Positions 10,235-21,100 of a DNA stretch of 64,000 bases are shown in pieces. The stretch covers positions 24,501,550-24,565,549 of the forward strand of contig OV277864.1 in the NCBI GenBank assembly GCA_922989275.2, read 5' to 3'. Both the position numbers and the translations under genes were made by a program. The notes below the pieces were generated by a model. That model saw only the letters and a program-made list of their open reading frames with translations, did no database searches and was not told where the DNA came from. Source of the DNA: Gari tellinella. Its lineage: Eukaryota > Mollusca > Bivalvia > Cardiida > Psammobiidae. Every line of letters begins with the position of its first letter. Within the stretch, counting starts at the first letter, position 1.

Positions 10235-13200
10235 TTATTTGTTAAAAATTGCAGCAATCAACTTATGACCAACTTCTATATCCATGTGGTTTAAAACACC
10301 AGACTCCATAAGAGTATTTAATGCCAGGATCTTACTGTCTGCAGGCTTCACCTGACACATATACATGTAATAGTCTCTGAAACGATCCGGCTGTTTCCGA
10401 TCCCTTATTGACCTTCTTGGTTGCGGAGTTGGTCGCTCAGGGGTCTTTGTTGATTGTGACTCTGCACATGCTTCTGCTCCAGCACTTTCTTCTAGTAAAT
10501 CTGGATCTACACTGTCTTGTATCTCAGTCTCCTGAGTATCCTCAATAATTGACGGATTATCTTCCTCCTCTGGCTCTCCGTCTACAGTATCTAAAAAATC
10601 GGCACTGGTCTCCTCTGTGGGCGATTGTTTATCTTCCTCCTCTATCTGTATCAATACCGTTTGCTCCTCCTGACCTGCTGTTTCTGGCTCAATACCTTCT
10701 ACCTCTGTGTTTCCTTCGGGCAAAGATTCTGTATGTGGAGTCGAACTTGTGTTAACAATAATCTGTCCAGTAGAATCTTGCGCTGAGTGAGAATCTTCAC
10801 AGTCCACTACTACTTCGACACTATCTGCCTCAGTTTGGACATTATCCACTGTACTATCCCTCACATGATTCCCTGAGTATGCATAATGAGCGTCCCCATC
10901 CTGATTTGCACCATATGCAAAAACATAGCCACACTCGCTATCTGAATCTCTATCCTCCTTCGTGACGTCACTCAACTCAATATTCTCCTCTACTACTCCA
11001 TCCTCCTTACTTCTCTCACTCTCTTCGTCATTCTTGGGGGTATCTACCAAGAATAGCAGGTTTCTGTGTAGGGTTCTTATCCTATCTCCTGCTTTTACTC
11101 GAAACACAGGTATTTCTGGTCTTGGCTGGTCAATGATCTCATAGGTTTCTTCCTCAAACCTGTCTTGGATCTTATGTTTGCCATCGAATGCTTTTCGTCT
11201 GACAAGCACTTTGTCTCCTTCCTGAAATGTAACTGCTTTAGCCTTAAGGTTGTAATATTTCTCTTGTTTGGCCTTTGATCTTTTTACCCTTTCGTTAACT
11301 ATCTGTTTTGTATATTCCAACCTTTGCTCTAAATCTTTTACATATTCTGTTGTTGTTGTTCTGTTTGGAGTATCCTGTGATGTTGCATTTTGGAATACTG
11401 TATCTATTGGCAGGCGTGGCTTGCGTCCGAACAATATCTCAAAAGGAGATAATCTAGTCGCTTCGTGTGGAGTACAATTATAGTAATACACAAGCGAGCT
11501 GATGTACTTCTTCCAATTGCTCTTCTTGTCATTCTCCATAGTACCAAGCATCTCTAGCAATGTCCTGTTGAATCGCTCAGGCCCTGCATTCCCTTGCGGA
11601 TGGTACGGTGTTGTATGGGACTTTTTCATCCCTATGAGATCACAAAGCTCCTTAATGAGCTCACTCTCAAAATTAGCTCCTTGATCTGTATGAAGCCTGG
11701 TTGGGATCCCATAGTGGATGACAAAGTTTTCATACAACGCCTCCGCCGTTGTCTTGGCCGTCTGATTCTTGGTGGGTATAGCCATAGCGTATTTCGTGAA
11801 GTGGTCTGTGATGACCAGGACATTTCCAACACCACGGGCTGGTTCAAGGGTAAGGTAATCCATACATACCAGCTCTAATGGGTAACTGGTATGAACGCTT
11901 ACTAGTGGAGCCCTTTGCCCTGTTTTATCTTTACGCCTTTGACATCTTTCACACTGCTTAACATGCTCTTCCACATCCTTTTGTAGACCTGCCCAATAGA
12001 ATCGCTCTCTGATCAGACGCAAGGTTCTTTCTATCCCAGGATGACCAACGTTATCATGTAATCCTTTGAGAATGTCTTCCTTGTAGCATTCTGGCACAAC
12101 CAATTGTTTGATGTCTTCATTTTCTTCCTGGTGAACTCTAAACAATACTCCTCTGGTCATTACCAATTTCTTAAATTGTCGTTTCATGGTTAGATCTTGC
12201 TTGGTCATGACTTTGTTTGGATACTTGTTGTCTAGAACTGCTCTTCTCCATGTATCGACTAAGGAATCTCTTATTTGAGCTCTTCTGATTTCTTGAAACT
12301 CTTTAGCAGCTAGAATCTGTCCTGCTTCTTCTACTGTTTCAACCAAGTTCAAACTTGCTGCTGGAAGTGTTTCAACTAGTGTTATGGGTGAATCAGAGCA
12401 TATTTCCTTTACAACCTTGTCATCTAATCTGATCTTCTCATTGTCTGGCAAATCCTCAACAGGCATTCTTGACATACCATCTGCATCTGCATTTTTGACT
12501 CCTGCTCTGTAAGTGATGTCAAAAGAATAGTGTCCCAGGGCAGATGCCCAACGTTGTCCTGTTGCGTCCAGTTTTGCCGTTGATAATACATAGGTGAGAG
12601 GGTTGTTGTCTGTCAACACCAGAAAATGGTTCACTGCTAGGTAGTCTGAAAAATTCTCTGTTACAGCCCACTTAAGTGCAAGGAACTCTAGCTTAAATGC
12701 ACTGTAATTCCTTTCTGATTTATTTAAGGCTCTACTGGCATATGCTATCACTTTCTTCTTGTTATCCTGCTTTTGGTATAGAACCGCTCCTAGCGCCTTT
12801 GATGAAGCATCTGTATGAAGCTCAAATGGTTTACTGAAGTCAGGGTAGGCTAATATAGGTGGTGAAGACAAAATATCCTTAACCTTATCAAAAACTTCCT
12901 GTTCCTTGTCTGTCCATTTCCATATGGGTTTTGTTGCTTTTGGACCCTTCTTAGATGACGTTGGAGGCAAAAGCTCCGACAGTGGTCTCACGATCTTGCT
13001 GAAATCTTTCACAAAACGGCGATAGTAGCCTGCGAATGCCAGAAAGGAACGAAGTTCATCTGAGTTTTTCGGAGTTGGCCAATTCTTCACCTTCTCGATC
13101 TTTGACGGGTCGGTTTCAATACCATCTTCGCTCACGACGTGACCTAAAAAACTGACATTTGGTTGAAAGAAAGAACACTTCTCAGGTGCCAACTTCAAAT

Positions 13201-14803
13201 TGTACGATTTTAGCCGATTGAAGACTAATTCGAGTCGTTCCAGATGTTCTTCGAATGACGAACTGAATATAATGAGGTCATCTAAGTAGATTAAACATAT
13301 ACGCATGTTTAGATCCCCAAGGCATTCTTGCATTAAGCGTTGGAACGTCGCTGGCGAATTGGAAAGTCCCATAGGGAGTCGGTTATATTCATAGAAACCA
13401 ATGGATCCTACTGTGAAGGCTGTACGCTCTTTGTGCGCTTCTTCAACTTCTACCATGTAGTATCCGGACTTCATATCCATTGTCGAGAAATACTTGGCTC
13501 CATGCAAACAGTCGAATATTTCTTCCATACGTGGTAATGCAAAAGAATCCTTTATAGTTCGATCGTTTAACATGCGAAAATCGACGCAGAGTCTCAATTT
13601 TCCCGATTTTTTCCGGACAAGCACAACATTCGATGTCCATGGACTCTTGGATGGCCTGATGACACCACAAGCTAACAGTTGTGCAATATGCTGTCTGACC
13701 TCGTCAAGCATCGATGGAGGTATTCGCCTGTGTCTCTGCTTAAATGGTATATCGTTCAACAGATCTATACGATGTTTGACCTTGTCGCATTGTCCTAAGT
13801 CAGTGTCGCTTCCCGAAAACATATCCTTGTGTTGTAAAAGTAGGTCAACAAGTTCCTTCTTTTGACTGTCATCCAAAACGTTGTTTTCATCAATATTGAG
13901 ATCATTTATGATGATCTTTGCCTGTTCATCTTCAAGGTGATCGAACACTTCCTCAGCTATCTTTACTGGCTGTATCTCACAGATAACGGCTTTAGGAGAT
14001 ATCACAACTGTGTTTGTCGTCAAGTTGGATAAGGTTACTTTTACTTCCTGAGACTTGGATCCGTGTTCATGCTGAATAACAGTCGGAGTAATGTCAACAT
14101 AGGATGGCAGATTACTATTTCCTGTTTCATGTATCATTGCAGCTGTTGTTGGATGGTCCACTTCCTGATCCGTATATCCTGTTATCTCCTTCATTTCATT
14201 AGGTCTAAGTATAACCCTTTCTAAACAAGCACTTCTAACAATAGCAATCCTATTCTTGTTCCTAGTCAATGCTTTTTCTCTAAGAACCATACACCGGAAA
14301 GATAAAAACCATGAGGTGAACAGGTTAGCTTTCTGCAGAAACTGTTCTCCAAATGTCTTTTTGCAATCTGTCAAAAGTTCAAGTAGTATATTGGTACCTA
14401 ATATGATTGGTGTTCTTTGAGAATAAGCAGTGTCTGGTGAAACTAAGAAGATACAGTTTAATAAATTAGATCTAGGTAAACCTTCAACTATTCCTAACTG
14501 TGCTTCTATATAACCTAAATATGGTAGGGTTTGACCATCAGCACACTCCACAGGCACAATACTATCTAACTTAATGATGGGAATGTTACTTAAATGTTCC
14601 TTATAAAAAGACTGCGACATAATAGAGACGCAAGAACCTGTGTCGAGCAAAGCTTTTGCATCAACCTTATTTATCTGAATGTGTACCTCGTTAACCTCTC
14701 CAATCAACTTAGGGTCTAAATTCATAGTGCTCCTGTCCGACCCTTCTACCTGAGCACTTAGGCTTTTGGGCAGTTCCGTTGTACGTGGCCTTTTTCCGAG
14801 CAT
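10235..14803 (-). CDS. pol: Gypsy pol polyprotein
   Basis: 1522 codons, uninterrupted. The protease has DTGS at 54-57. Reverse transcriptase has YLDD at 506-509, in the context LIYLDDLIIF. RNase H has HTDAS at 663-667 and TDNNP at 731-735. The integrase HHCC zinc site has H916, H921, C951 and C954, and its catalytic triad is D982, D1040 and E1076 with 35 residues between the last two. A GPY-like module follows at about 1185-1240. Residues about 1250-1460 are a very acidic, serine- and glutamate-rich tail ending in a basic patch (RRSIRDRKQP), longer than usual. All catalytic residues seen are intact. The frame opens upstream of the first ATG by overlap with gag. Confidence 0.95.
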   Translation of the reverse strand: MLGKRPRTTELPKSLSAQVEGSDRSTMNLDPKLIGEVNEVHIQINKVDAKALLDTGSCVSIMSQSFYKEHLSNIPIIKLDSIVPVECADGQTLPYLGYIEAQLGIVEGLPRSNLLNCIFLVSPDTAYSQRTPIILGTNILLELLTDCKKTFGEQFLQKANLFTSWFLSFRCMVLREKALTRNKNRIAIVRSACLERVILRPNEMKEITGYTDQEVDHPTTAAMIHETGNSNLPSYVDITPTVIQHEHGSKSQEVKVTLSNLTTNTVVISPKAVICEIQPVKIAEEVFDHLEDEQAKIIINDLNIDENNVLDDSQKKELVDLLLQHKDMFSGSDTDLGQCDKVKHRIDLLNDIPFKQRHRRIPPSMLDEVRQHIAQLLACGVIRPSKSPWTSNVVLVRKKSGKLRLCVDFRMLNDRTIKDSFALPRMEEIFDCLHGAKYFSTMDMKSGYYMVEVEEAHKERTAFTVGSIGFYEYNRLPMGLSNSPATFQRLMQECLGDLNMRICLIYLDDLIIFSSSFEEHLERLELVFNRLKSYNLKLAPEKCSFFQPNVSFLGHVVSEDGIETDPSKIEKVKNWPTPKNSDELRSFLAFAGYYRRFVKDFSKIVRPLSELLPPTSSKKGPKATKPIWKWTDKEQEVFDKVKDILSSPPILAYPDFSKPFELHTDASSKALGAVLYQKQDNKKKVIAYASRALNKSERNYSAFKLEFLALKWAVTENFSDYLAVNHFLVLTDNNPLTYVLSTAKLDATGQRWASALGHYSFDITYRAGVKNADADGMSRMPVEDLPDNEKIRLDDKVVKEICSDSPITLVETLPAASLNLVETVEEAGQILAAKEFQEIRRAQIRDSLVDTWRRAVLDNKYPNKVMTKQDLTMKRQFKKLVMTRGVLFRVHQEENEDIKQLVVPECYKEDILKGLHDNVGHPGIERTLRLIRERFYWAGLQKDVEEHVKQCERCQRRKDKTGQRAPLVSVHTSYPLELVCMDYLTLEPARGVGNVLVITDHFTKYAMAIPTKNQTAKTTAEALYENFVIHYGIPTRLHTDQGANFESELIKELCDLIGMKKSHTTPYHPQGNAGPERFNRTLLEMLGTMENDKKSNWKKYISSLVYYYNCTPHEATRLSPFEILFGRKPRLPIDTVFQNATSQDTPNRTTTTEYVKDLEQRLEYTKQIVNERVKRSKAKQEKYYNLKAKAVTFQEGDKVLVRRKAFDGKHKIQDRFEEETYEIIDQPRPEIPVFRVKAGDRIRTLHRNLLFLVDTPKNDEESERSKEDGVVEENIELSDVTKEDRDSDSECGYVFAYGANQDGDAHYAYSGNHVRDSTVDNVQTEADSVEVVVDCEDSHSAQDSTGQIIVNTSSTPHTESLPEGNTEVEGIEPETAGQEEQTVLIQIEEEDKQSPTEETSADFLDTVDGEPEEEDNPSIIEDTQETEIQDSVDPDLLEESAGAEACAESQSTKTPERPTPQPRRSIRDRKQPDRFRDYYMYMCQVKPADSKILALNTLMESGVLNHMDIEVGHKLIAAIFNK

Positions 14804-15351
14804 TTATAACAGATGACATCGGCTGATCTCTGAGGACAATCCCTTTGTACATGACCCTTGAGACTGCAGTAAAAACAGGTTGGTGTGAATGTTGTTGATC
14901 CTGTAGGTCTCTGTGGTCTGTAGTTGCCTCTGCCTGTACCTGTATGAAAATTGCCTCTTCCTCTGTTGCCAACTATTCTGTATTGGTTGAATCCATGTTT
15001 CTGTCCTTTCTCTATGGCTTCAATCCTGTCATTCATCTTATGAAGAATATCTCTCATTTCCTTCATTACTGGAGTGTCTTTCTCCATGGGTACAGCTGCC
15101 TTTGCTGGCTTAGTCTCTGGAGTCTTTGTTCCTTTCAGCTCCGCTTCTAATTCCCTTAATTCCCTCTTGAATATATCATACTCCTTGGTGTTCTTAAATT
15201 CTGTCCTTGCCGCCATCTTCAAATTAGTCTGTAATCCTCCATACAACTTACCTCTTAACACTTCTCTATCACTTTTCCTCAATGCTCCTAGTGTGGTTGC
15301 CTGCTCAAACAATTCCTCTAATCTGGAAGCAAATTTTCCACCGATTCTCAT
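14758..15351 (-). CDS. gag: Gypsy gag, C-terminal part with two zinc knuckles
   Basis: 197 residues. The start (FASRLEELFEQA) is the usual end of Gypsy capsid. Then come a charged linker, a glycine-arginine-rich patch (NRGRGNFHTGTGRGN) and two CCHC knuckles, CFYCSLKGHVQRDC and CYKCSEKGHVQRNC, which bind RNA. The ATG overlaps the TGA of the upstream frame as ATGA, and the frame is -1 to it. Pol overlaps the last 46 bases, again in -1. Confidence 0.85.
   Translation of the reverse strand: MRIGGKFASRLEELFEQATTLGALRKSDREVLRGKLYGGLQTNLKMAARTEFKNTKEYDIFKRELRELEAELKGTKTPETKPAKAAVPMEKDTPVMKEMRDILHKMNDRIEAIEKGQKHGFNQYRIVGNRGRGNFHTGTGRGNYRPQRPTGSTTFTPTCFYCSLKGHVQRDCPQRSADVICYKCSEKGHVQRNCPKA
14764..14770 (-). 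promoter_or_regulatory. Candidate -1 frameshift heptamer between gag and pol
   Basis: In the gag frame the minus strand reads TGC CCA AAA GCC TAA, so C_CCA_AAA lies just before the gag stop. Slipping back one base enters the pol frame exactly. The heptamer fits the X_XXY_YYZ rule. I did not establish a downstream pseudoknot. Confidence 0.6.
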
Positions 15352-16097
15352 TCCTTCTGACTACAAGTGTAAAACTTTGTCATTACAACATCAGGTGAGT
15401 CTACATTGCCATAGGCACTCTCTAGCTCTGTCAATATCTCGCTAACTGTAGCTCCTGTTCCTAATCGTCGGACTTTGTCGCTGGCATGGCCTTTCAAAGC
15501 TCTCCTCATGCCCAAACAAATCTGCTTATCTGTGAACATCTTATCATCCACCAAGGCTTCTACTTCAAATTTAAATGACTCCCATGTCACTTCGCCCTTT
15601 CCGTCCTGGCCATAAAAGATGGACATCTTAGGATAGCTCAATCCTGTTTTCCCTGGCCATGGTGATACTGGTGGAAGGTCTTTATCTGGCAATGGTGATA
15701 CTGGTGGAAGGTCTTTCTCTGGCTCAAAGTAGACTTTCTTTGGCAAGTAGCTGAACAGTTTCTTTGGTTTGGCTCCTGTGGAAGGGGAAATAGGTGGAAT
15801 AGGTGTACTCTCCTTGAATGTAGGTATGGTATGTTCATCTGTTGTTTCCATCTTTGGCTTGCCAAAAACTGTGGCTAGGTTAAGAAGATCTGCCTCGGTA
15901 TCTACTTTTGGCTGGATATCTAATAACCTGAATGCCTCTAACACTTTCAGTTCCATCTTGGTGACTTTCTGCACATGGCTTGGTGATTTCCCTTCCTCCA
16001 ACATGTCAAATTTAATGTTTTCATCCATCATGTCAACAGCAACTTTCTTTTTAGCCTCAGCCATGTTGATGCTGTGCTTAGACAGACTTACTATCAA
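15348..16097 (-). CDS. gag: Gypsy gag, N-terminal part
   Basis: 249 residues, the matrix/capsid-like part, with a proline-rich stretch containing repeats of DLPPVSP at about residues 130-148. It ends at TGA 15348-15350, after FYTCSQKE. The capsid homology plainly continues past the stop in the -1 frame (next entry), so gag is interrupted in this copy or uses recoding. Confidence 0.8.
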   Translation of the reverse strand: MIVSLSKHSINMAEAKKKVAVDMMDENIKFDMLEEGKSPSHVQKVTKMELKVLEAFRLLDIQPKVDTEADLLNLATVFGKPKMETTDEHTIPTFKESTPIPPISPSTGAKPKKLFSYLPKKVYFEPEKDLPPVSPLPDKDLPPVSPWPGKTGLSYPKMSIFYGQDGKGEVTWESFKFEVEALVDDKMFTDKQICLGMRRALKGHASDKVRRLGTGATVSEILTELESAYGNVDSPDVVMTKFYTCSQKE

Positions 16098-18250
16098 ACT
16101 ATCTTATAGTGTAGTATTTATCACAAAAATGTGTGTTTTATACCTGTAAATAACGTTTACACTAAATCTAAATCTAAAATTGCATGCACAAATCTATCAA
16201 TATGACCTGTAAGAAAATATCTGTAACTATGGGGACTATTGGACCAAATATAGGACAAACTTATTTTTAATTTAAATCCTACTGAAAGAATAAACAAATA
16301 GTTTTCTGCAACGTTTACTAAATTCTGTAGAGTAAATATGCCTTTAGTATTACTAAATATTATCAATCAAATATGCCTTTTTTCTATTAAACTGCTAGAA
16401 TGCAGTAATATAATTACTTAGTCAAGGTAGACAACTTTTATTTTAACAAATTGATGTCAATATTAATGAGCTTTAAGTAAATTCAAGGGAAATAACTCTT
16501 ATTTTAACAGAATGATGTAAATATTTATGAATTTCAAATGAATAATCAAACTCCTTTCAAATATCCTATAGTGGCTATATATAGTAACACGCTATAGTAG
16601 CTAAACAACCGAATGCTTTCGATAAGTTTTTTCCGCAAAATACAAGCGTGAATGCTTTGTCGAGAATTTACAAAGTTTGTTTTTTTTATAGGACGGGGTT
16701 ATTTCATGTATAAATAGTACAACAAACTCAATCCCTGTAAAACTACTAAATATGAGCTAGTTATCTACTAATTAAATGCAAATTTAACTCAAACTACACA
16801 CTACAGAATAAATAACCTCAATGAGAAATAATCTGGACCAAAACTACATGAATCTGTCTTGAAATGTCAATAATCAACGAATTAAACTGAGAACTGTCAC
16901 AAAAGCAGTCAAAGTTGAAGTCAAATGCTTGAAACTTTCAGAATAGTGATTTACACTGGCAAGGAGGTGGTAACCACATGTAAAAATAATCACTAAATAC
17001 CAAATTTAAGAATAGACCTAATGTTATGAAATAAATACATTTAAATTACAAATTTTGAAAATTGAAATGCTCCCTTTTGATATAAATTTGATGGATTCAA
17101 TATGGCATGAACTGGTAACTTGTAACTATTCTTCTTACATATTTATACTAATCTGTTTATAACGCCTTTTTACGCCTTGAAAGACTAATTCAATTCAATT
17201 AAGAAAATTACACGGTTTACGCCTTCAAAGACTAATTCAATTCAATTTAGAAAATTACGCCTTAATGACTAATTCAATTCAATTAAGAAAATTACGCCTT
17301 AAAGACTAATTCAATTCAATGAAGAAAAATACGCCTTTTACGCCTTTAAATACTAGTTCAATTTAGAAAATTCAAGATGGTAGCTCTTAATGATGATCAG
17401 GCTGAAAATATTAGTAAATATGGAATGATTTCTGCAATAGTTATTTGAAACTGAATCCTTCACCAGTTAATTAAACATGCAAGTGAATTTTCTATCTTAC
17501 AGTACAATATCACACAATATGAAATACAAAGAAATTGCAGCTGTTGTCAATTTAAAGAATCAAATGGGAATTACTGTACAATGACAAGATTCTGAAGAAA
17601 TTCAATTTAACTGAAAAACAAAATTACTCAACTGCAAGATCTCTATATAACAATCTCAATCATACTCACAAAAAACCATTGAATTCTGCAATTCTGTGCT
17701 TGAATGAATTTTACTGTGACTGTTACAACTTGAACTGTAATACCATGGCACTGGCCACTATAACACTGTACCTGTAAATTTGCACAAGAAAATGCTATAA
17801 CAATGTCTCAAAAATACAAAGCATATAGAAAAACAAATACATGAATGTCCTTTAGAAACAGATTTATGAAAATTCTATGATTCCATGCAAAAGTCAAAAC
17901 AGTCTTCAAATAGTGTAAACTGTATATACCTGTGCACAAAATATCAATGCAAAATGTGAATTTAGATGTGAAAATACTATAAAGGGGAAACTTTACACAC
18001 TCTAATGATAATACAACTTGTAGTTATAAAGTCTAATGATCACTATAAGTCTATGACCTTCAGGTAAGTCACTGCTGATACTCAATTAAATGTCACAAAT
18101 CACTATGACAGCACTGCTTACATAAATTTACATGTCAAAAGTCACTATATATACTCAAACTTCAATATATAAACGCCACTTTCAAATGTCACAAAATACT
18201 CTGTATAACGCCTTGAAGCCTCTTCAAATGTCAATTTTATCTCACAAATA
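16098..18250 (-). other. Gypsy untranslated leader
   Basis: About 2.1 kb between primer site and gag with no long frame. It is AT-rich, with scattered stops in all frames and a tandem repeat at 17165-17370. It is long for a Gypsy leader and probably holds packaging and translation signals; no specific signal can be named. Confidence 0.6.
17165..17370. repeat. Tandem repeat in the Gypsy leader
   Basis: About five imperfect units of some 37-45 bases. Each carries ACGCCTT, then GACTAATTCAATTCAATT, then AGAAAATT. The last unit is shortened and diverged. Confidence 0.85.
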
Positions 18251-18264
18251 CACGTTGGGCGCCA
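18251..18264 (-). other. Primer binding site (tRNA-Lys type)
   Basis: The minus strand reads TGGCGCCCAACGTG one base inside the 5' LTR. This is complementary to 14 bases at the 3' end of animal tRNA-Lys(CUU), which ends CACGUUGGGCGCCA, recalled from known tRNA sequences. Confidence 0.8.
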
Positions 18265-18265
18265 T

Positions 18266-19318
18266 TGTTACCCTCTTGGGTTTTAGCATTCTAATAAGAA
18301 TGGGACTTCATTTGGGGTTAGGGTCAGACCGTTGTGAGGCGTATAAAATTTTGAACAACTCTGTTTCTCTTTCACGTAATATACTTCAATTACCAGCAAA
18401 CACAATACCATATACAGCACACATCACTAGCAAGTCTATCTGTACCACAGGCACACTGTCATGTTCATAAACACCATGAACACATGGAACAGTATCGTCC
18501 AAGACAAATATTCAAAGATTCAAAGATTCAACATCCTGAAAATACATAAAATTAAGCACACTAAGAACTCTACTCAATAATGTGGCATGTGGCTGTAAAT
18601 GAAACACTGGACATAATATAAACACTTTAAAATAACAAGCATGGCACATTAGTAAGTGACATTATACTCATACTAACAGTATGACTATAATGTAGCTTAG
18701 TAATGCAATAATAAAGCTCCTATCACATGTGTCTAGCCTTTAACAGAACGCCTTGCACAAATTACCATTCTAAACCAAACATGGTATACCAAATAACAAA
18801 GTTAAACAGTACAGTCTTACACAGAAACAACTCTTACCAGTTTGTGGAACTAAATGATCTCTCACATGTCTCTCACTCCGTGCGTGCAAGCTGCTCGTGT
18901 TACTGAAAAAGTTAAGACGTGCCATTCAAAGTATGGTGTGAATATTATAAGAATATAGCGGTTAAAATAGAACGCCGAGCTACCATCTCGTAAACGCGAA
19001 TACACATTACATTAATTACAGCTCCCGAAATAAAATAGAAGAAGCGATAGAAATACAAGAACCAATACATGCCATTACCCAGTAAACTATCTGGTTCACG
19101 CCTAATCTTCTTTAATAGATGTAACTTTATTTAAAAGGTCTTTCTCCAATGAATTCAGAAGCCAAAGTGAAATGTCACTGAAATTTGCCGGGAGATTTCA
19201 CGTGATAATGAAGAGTTTATAAACCAATGACCCGAATCGACAGAAATGATGCGAAAAGGAAATTAGCGAAAAGGAATCACTCGCGTTAACTAAATATTGA
19301 TTTTTACACCTGGTTACA
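18266..19318 (-). repeat. 5' LTR of the Gypsy element
   Basis: 1053 bases, starting TGTTACC and ending GGTTACA as written on the plus strand, giving TG...CA ends. It is nearly identical to 8449-9501; differences seen are near 18517 and 18856. On the minus strand this is the upstream LTR and would hold the promoter. Confidence 0.95.
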
Positions 19319-19792
19319 TGTCTATTTCTCTTGTCCTGTTTGTTAATGTTGTTCTATTTGTCCATATTGTCCTGTTTGTCCATATTGTCCTGGGTGTCCA
19401 TTTCTCTTGTCCTGTTTGTCCATATTGTCCTTGGTGTCCATTTATCTTGTCCTGTTTGTCCATATTGTCCTGTTTGTCCATATTGTCGTGATCGTCCACT
19501 TCTCTTGTCCTGTTTGTCAATATTGTCCTGGATGTCCATTTATCTTGTCCTGTTTGTCCAGATTGTCCTATTTGTCCATATTGTCCTGTATTGTCCATCT
19601 CTCTTGTCCTGTTTGTCCGTATTGTCCTGTGTGGTCATTTCTCTTGTCCTGTTTGTACATATTGCCCTGTGTGGCCATTGCATTGTCCTGTTTGTCTAAA
19701 ATGCCCTTTGTGTCCATTTATCTTGCACTGTTTGTCCACACTGTCCTGTTAGTCCACATCTCTTGTCCTGTCTGTATTTTGAGTCTTATCCT
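19319..19792. repeat. Minisatellite, right part
   Basis: About eleven imperfect units near 40 bases long. Typical pieces are TGTCCATTTCTCTTGTCCTG followed by TTTGTCCATATTGTCCTG. The open frames across it on both strands are products of the repeat and not genes. Confidence 0.9.
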
Positions 19793-20294
19793 ATTAATTT
19801 ACCTTGAACATACTTCACAAAACGAAACAGTGCGATAAGAAAGCAAAACAAATGAATCATCGTACAGTTAGTTTATGCAGGTTGTTCCATGTGTGGTTCT
19901 TCACAGTAACAGAAATACCGATTCCTCGAGTTGATGCAAGATAGTAGTTAGATATACACTTAACCAATCATGCAACAATGCACACACCGGAAAGCCTGTA
20001 TGTATTTGTTCTTTAGATTTCGCAATTTAGTGAACATACATGTAATATGGAGCGCAAATCTAAACTCTTTTACATCTCATGTGTTTATATACACTACCTG
20101 AAAAATGCACCAGCACAGACATCAAGTGTACGTATCTAATAATTTTCTCTTGCGTTGAATGGCAACACTTTGGAGTAGCATTTACATCTAAATATAGTCG
20201 GCAGCTTAAGGCACGACTTACCTAAAGCAAAAAGGTCCTATATGACATTTTTGCTTCACTTTGTTTGTCTTATTCAGATACATTTTATAATTGG

Positions 20295-20440
20295 CCCTGT
20301 CACTCTCAATGACGTCAAAAAGCGGCGTCTGGTCAGGCTCAAAACTGTTTGTTACTTGTTTTGAAATTACGTCAGTTATACTGCTTTAAATCTAACTTTA
20401 GAACACGAGGGATCCGTCTCGTAGACAATGAAGCACAGCT
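20295..20440 (+). repeat. Family C, left part
   Basis: CCCTGTCACTCTCAATGACG, half core, TTTTGAAATTACGTCAGTTA. Confidence 0.6.
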
Positions 20441-20496
20441 TTAATGCCGGTCGCTTTCTGCACATTTTATCATGGAATAAGCAGTTCAATGTATAG

Positions 20497-20702
20497 TCTA
20501 TTTTACGACAACTCAAAAGAAAGTCAATTGATTTTACAAACGACAGGTAGCAGCTTAAAGTAACATGACAATTAAACATAACACCTCTAAAGGAGCGTAA
20601 CGTTTTGCTGTCATCTTGTTTAAAGTTGTCACCTATATTTAAGACATAATAACTAGGACGGTCTTTATTGTCGTAACTATGAGGATTTACTGTATTAGGA
20701 GA
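20497..20702. mobile_element. Family E MITE, diverged
   Basis: TTTTACGACAACTCAAAAG...GTCGTAACTATGAGGATTTA and a partial hairpin around 20552-20640. Confidence 0.6.
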
Positions 20703-21100
20703 AGACGTTTTCCTGACACAATCACTATAGTCAGGTTATACAATTGTTTAGAATTCATACATATTTATATTTCAGTTATTGTGGTTCCTGTGGTCATTGC
20801 GACAGGTCATTAAATAAATTGTGTCAAACAAATGAAAGCATTGAGGAAGTGGGAAAAATGTTTCAAATATATTTCCTCAAATAATACAAACAACCCATTT
20901 TACACAAATATAATGCATAAAATTATTGCTTTATTTACAAGTCATTGTAAGAATTAATATCCTATTCATCAAGAAGTATTAACGCTTAGTTCTAAGAAAA
21001 ATTTGCGACAATTGTTGCAAACAGTTTGGAGCCAGATAAAACCCCGAGTAACTCTTCGACTAATCTTGATCCAAACTGTTCGACACTTTGAATATTATAC

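Larger units (their letters stand above)
8449..19318 (-). mobile_element. Complete Ty3/Gypsy LTR retrotransposon
   Basis: A 10.87-kb element with direct LTRs at 8449-9501 and 18266-19318. Inside, read on the minus strand, are the primer site, a 2.2-kb leader, gag in two frames, pol in the order protease, RT, RNase H, integrase, and a polypurine tract. That pol order is Ty3/Gypsy (Metaviridae type). No envelope frame is seen. TGTC flanks both sides (8445-8448 and 19319-19322), a four-base target duplication. The LTRs differ at about two positions by eye, so the insertion is recent. It sits within a minisatellite. Confidence 0.95.

Noticed and set aside
11594..11878. Plus-strand frames inside 10235-14803
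   Set aside because: Shadows of the Gypsy pol frame.
19297..19838. Open frames rich in CPYCP and QDNMDKQ on both strands
   Set aside because: Products of the TGTCC minisatellite with no stops, open in several frames at once.
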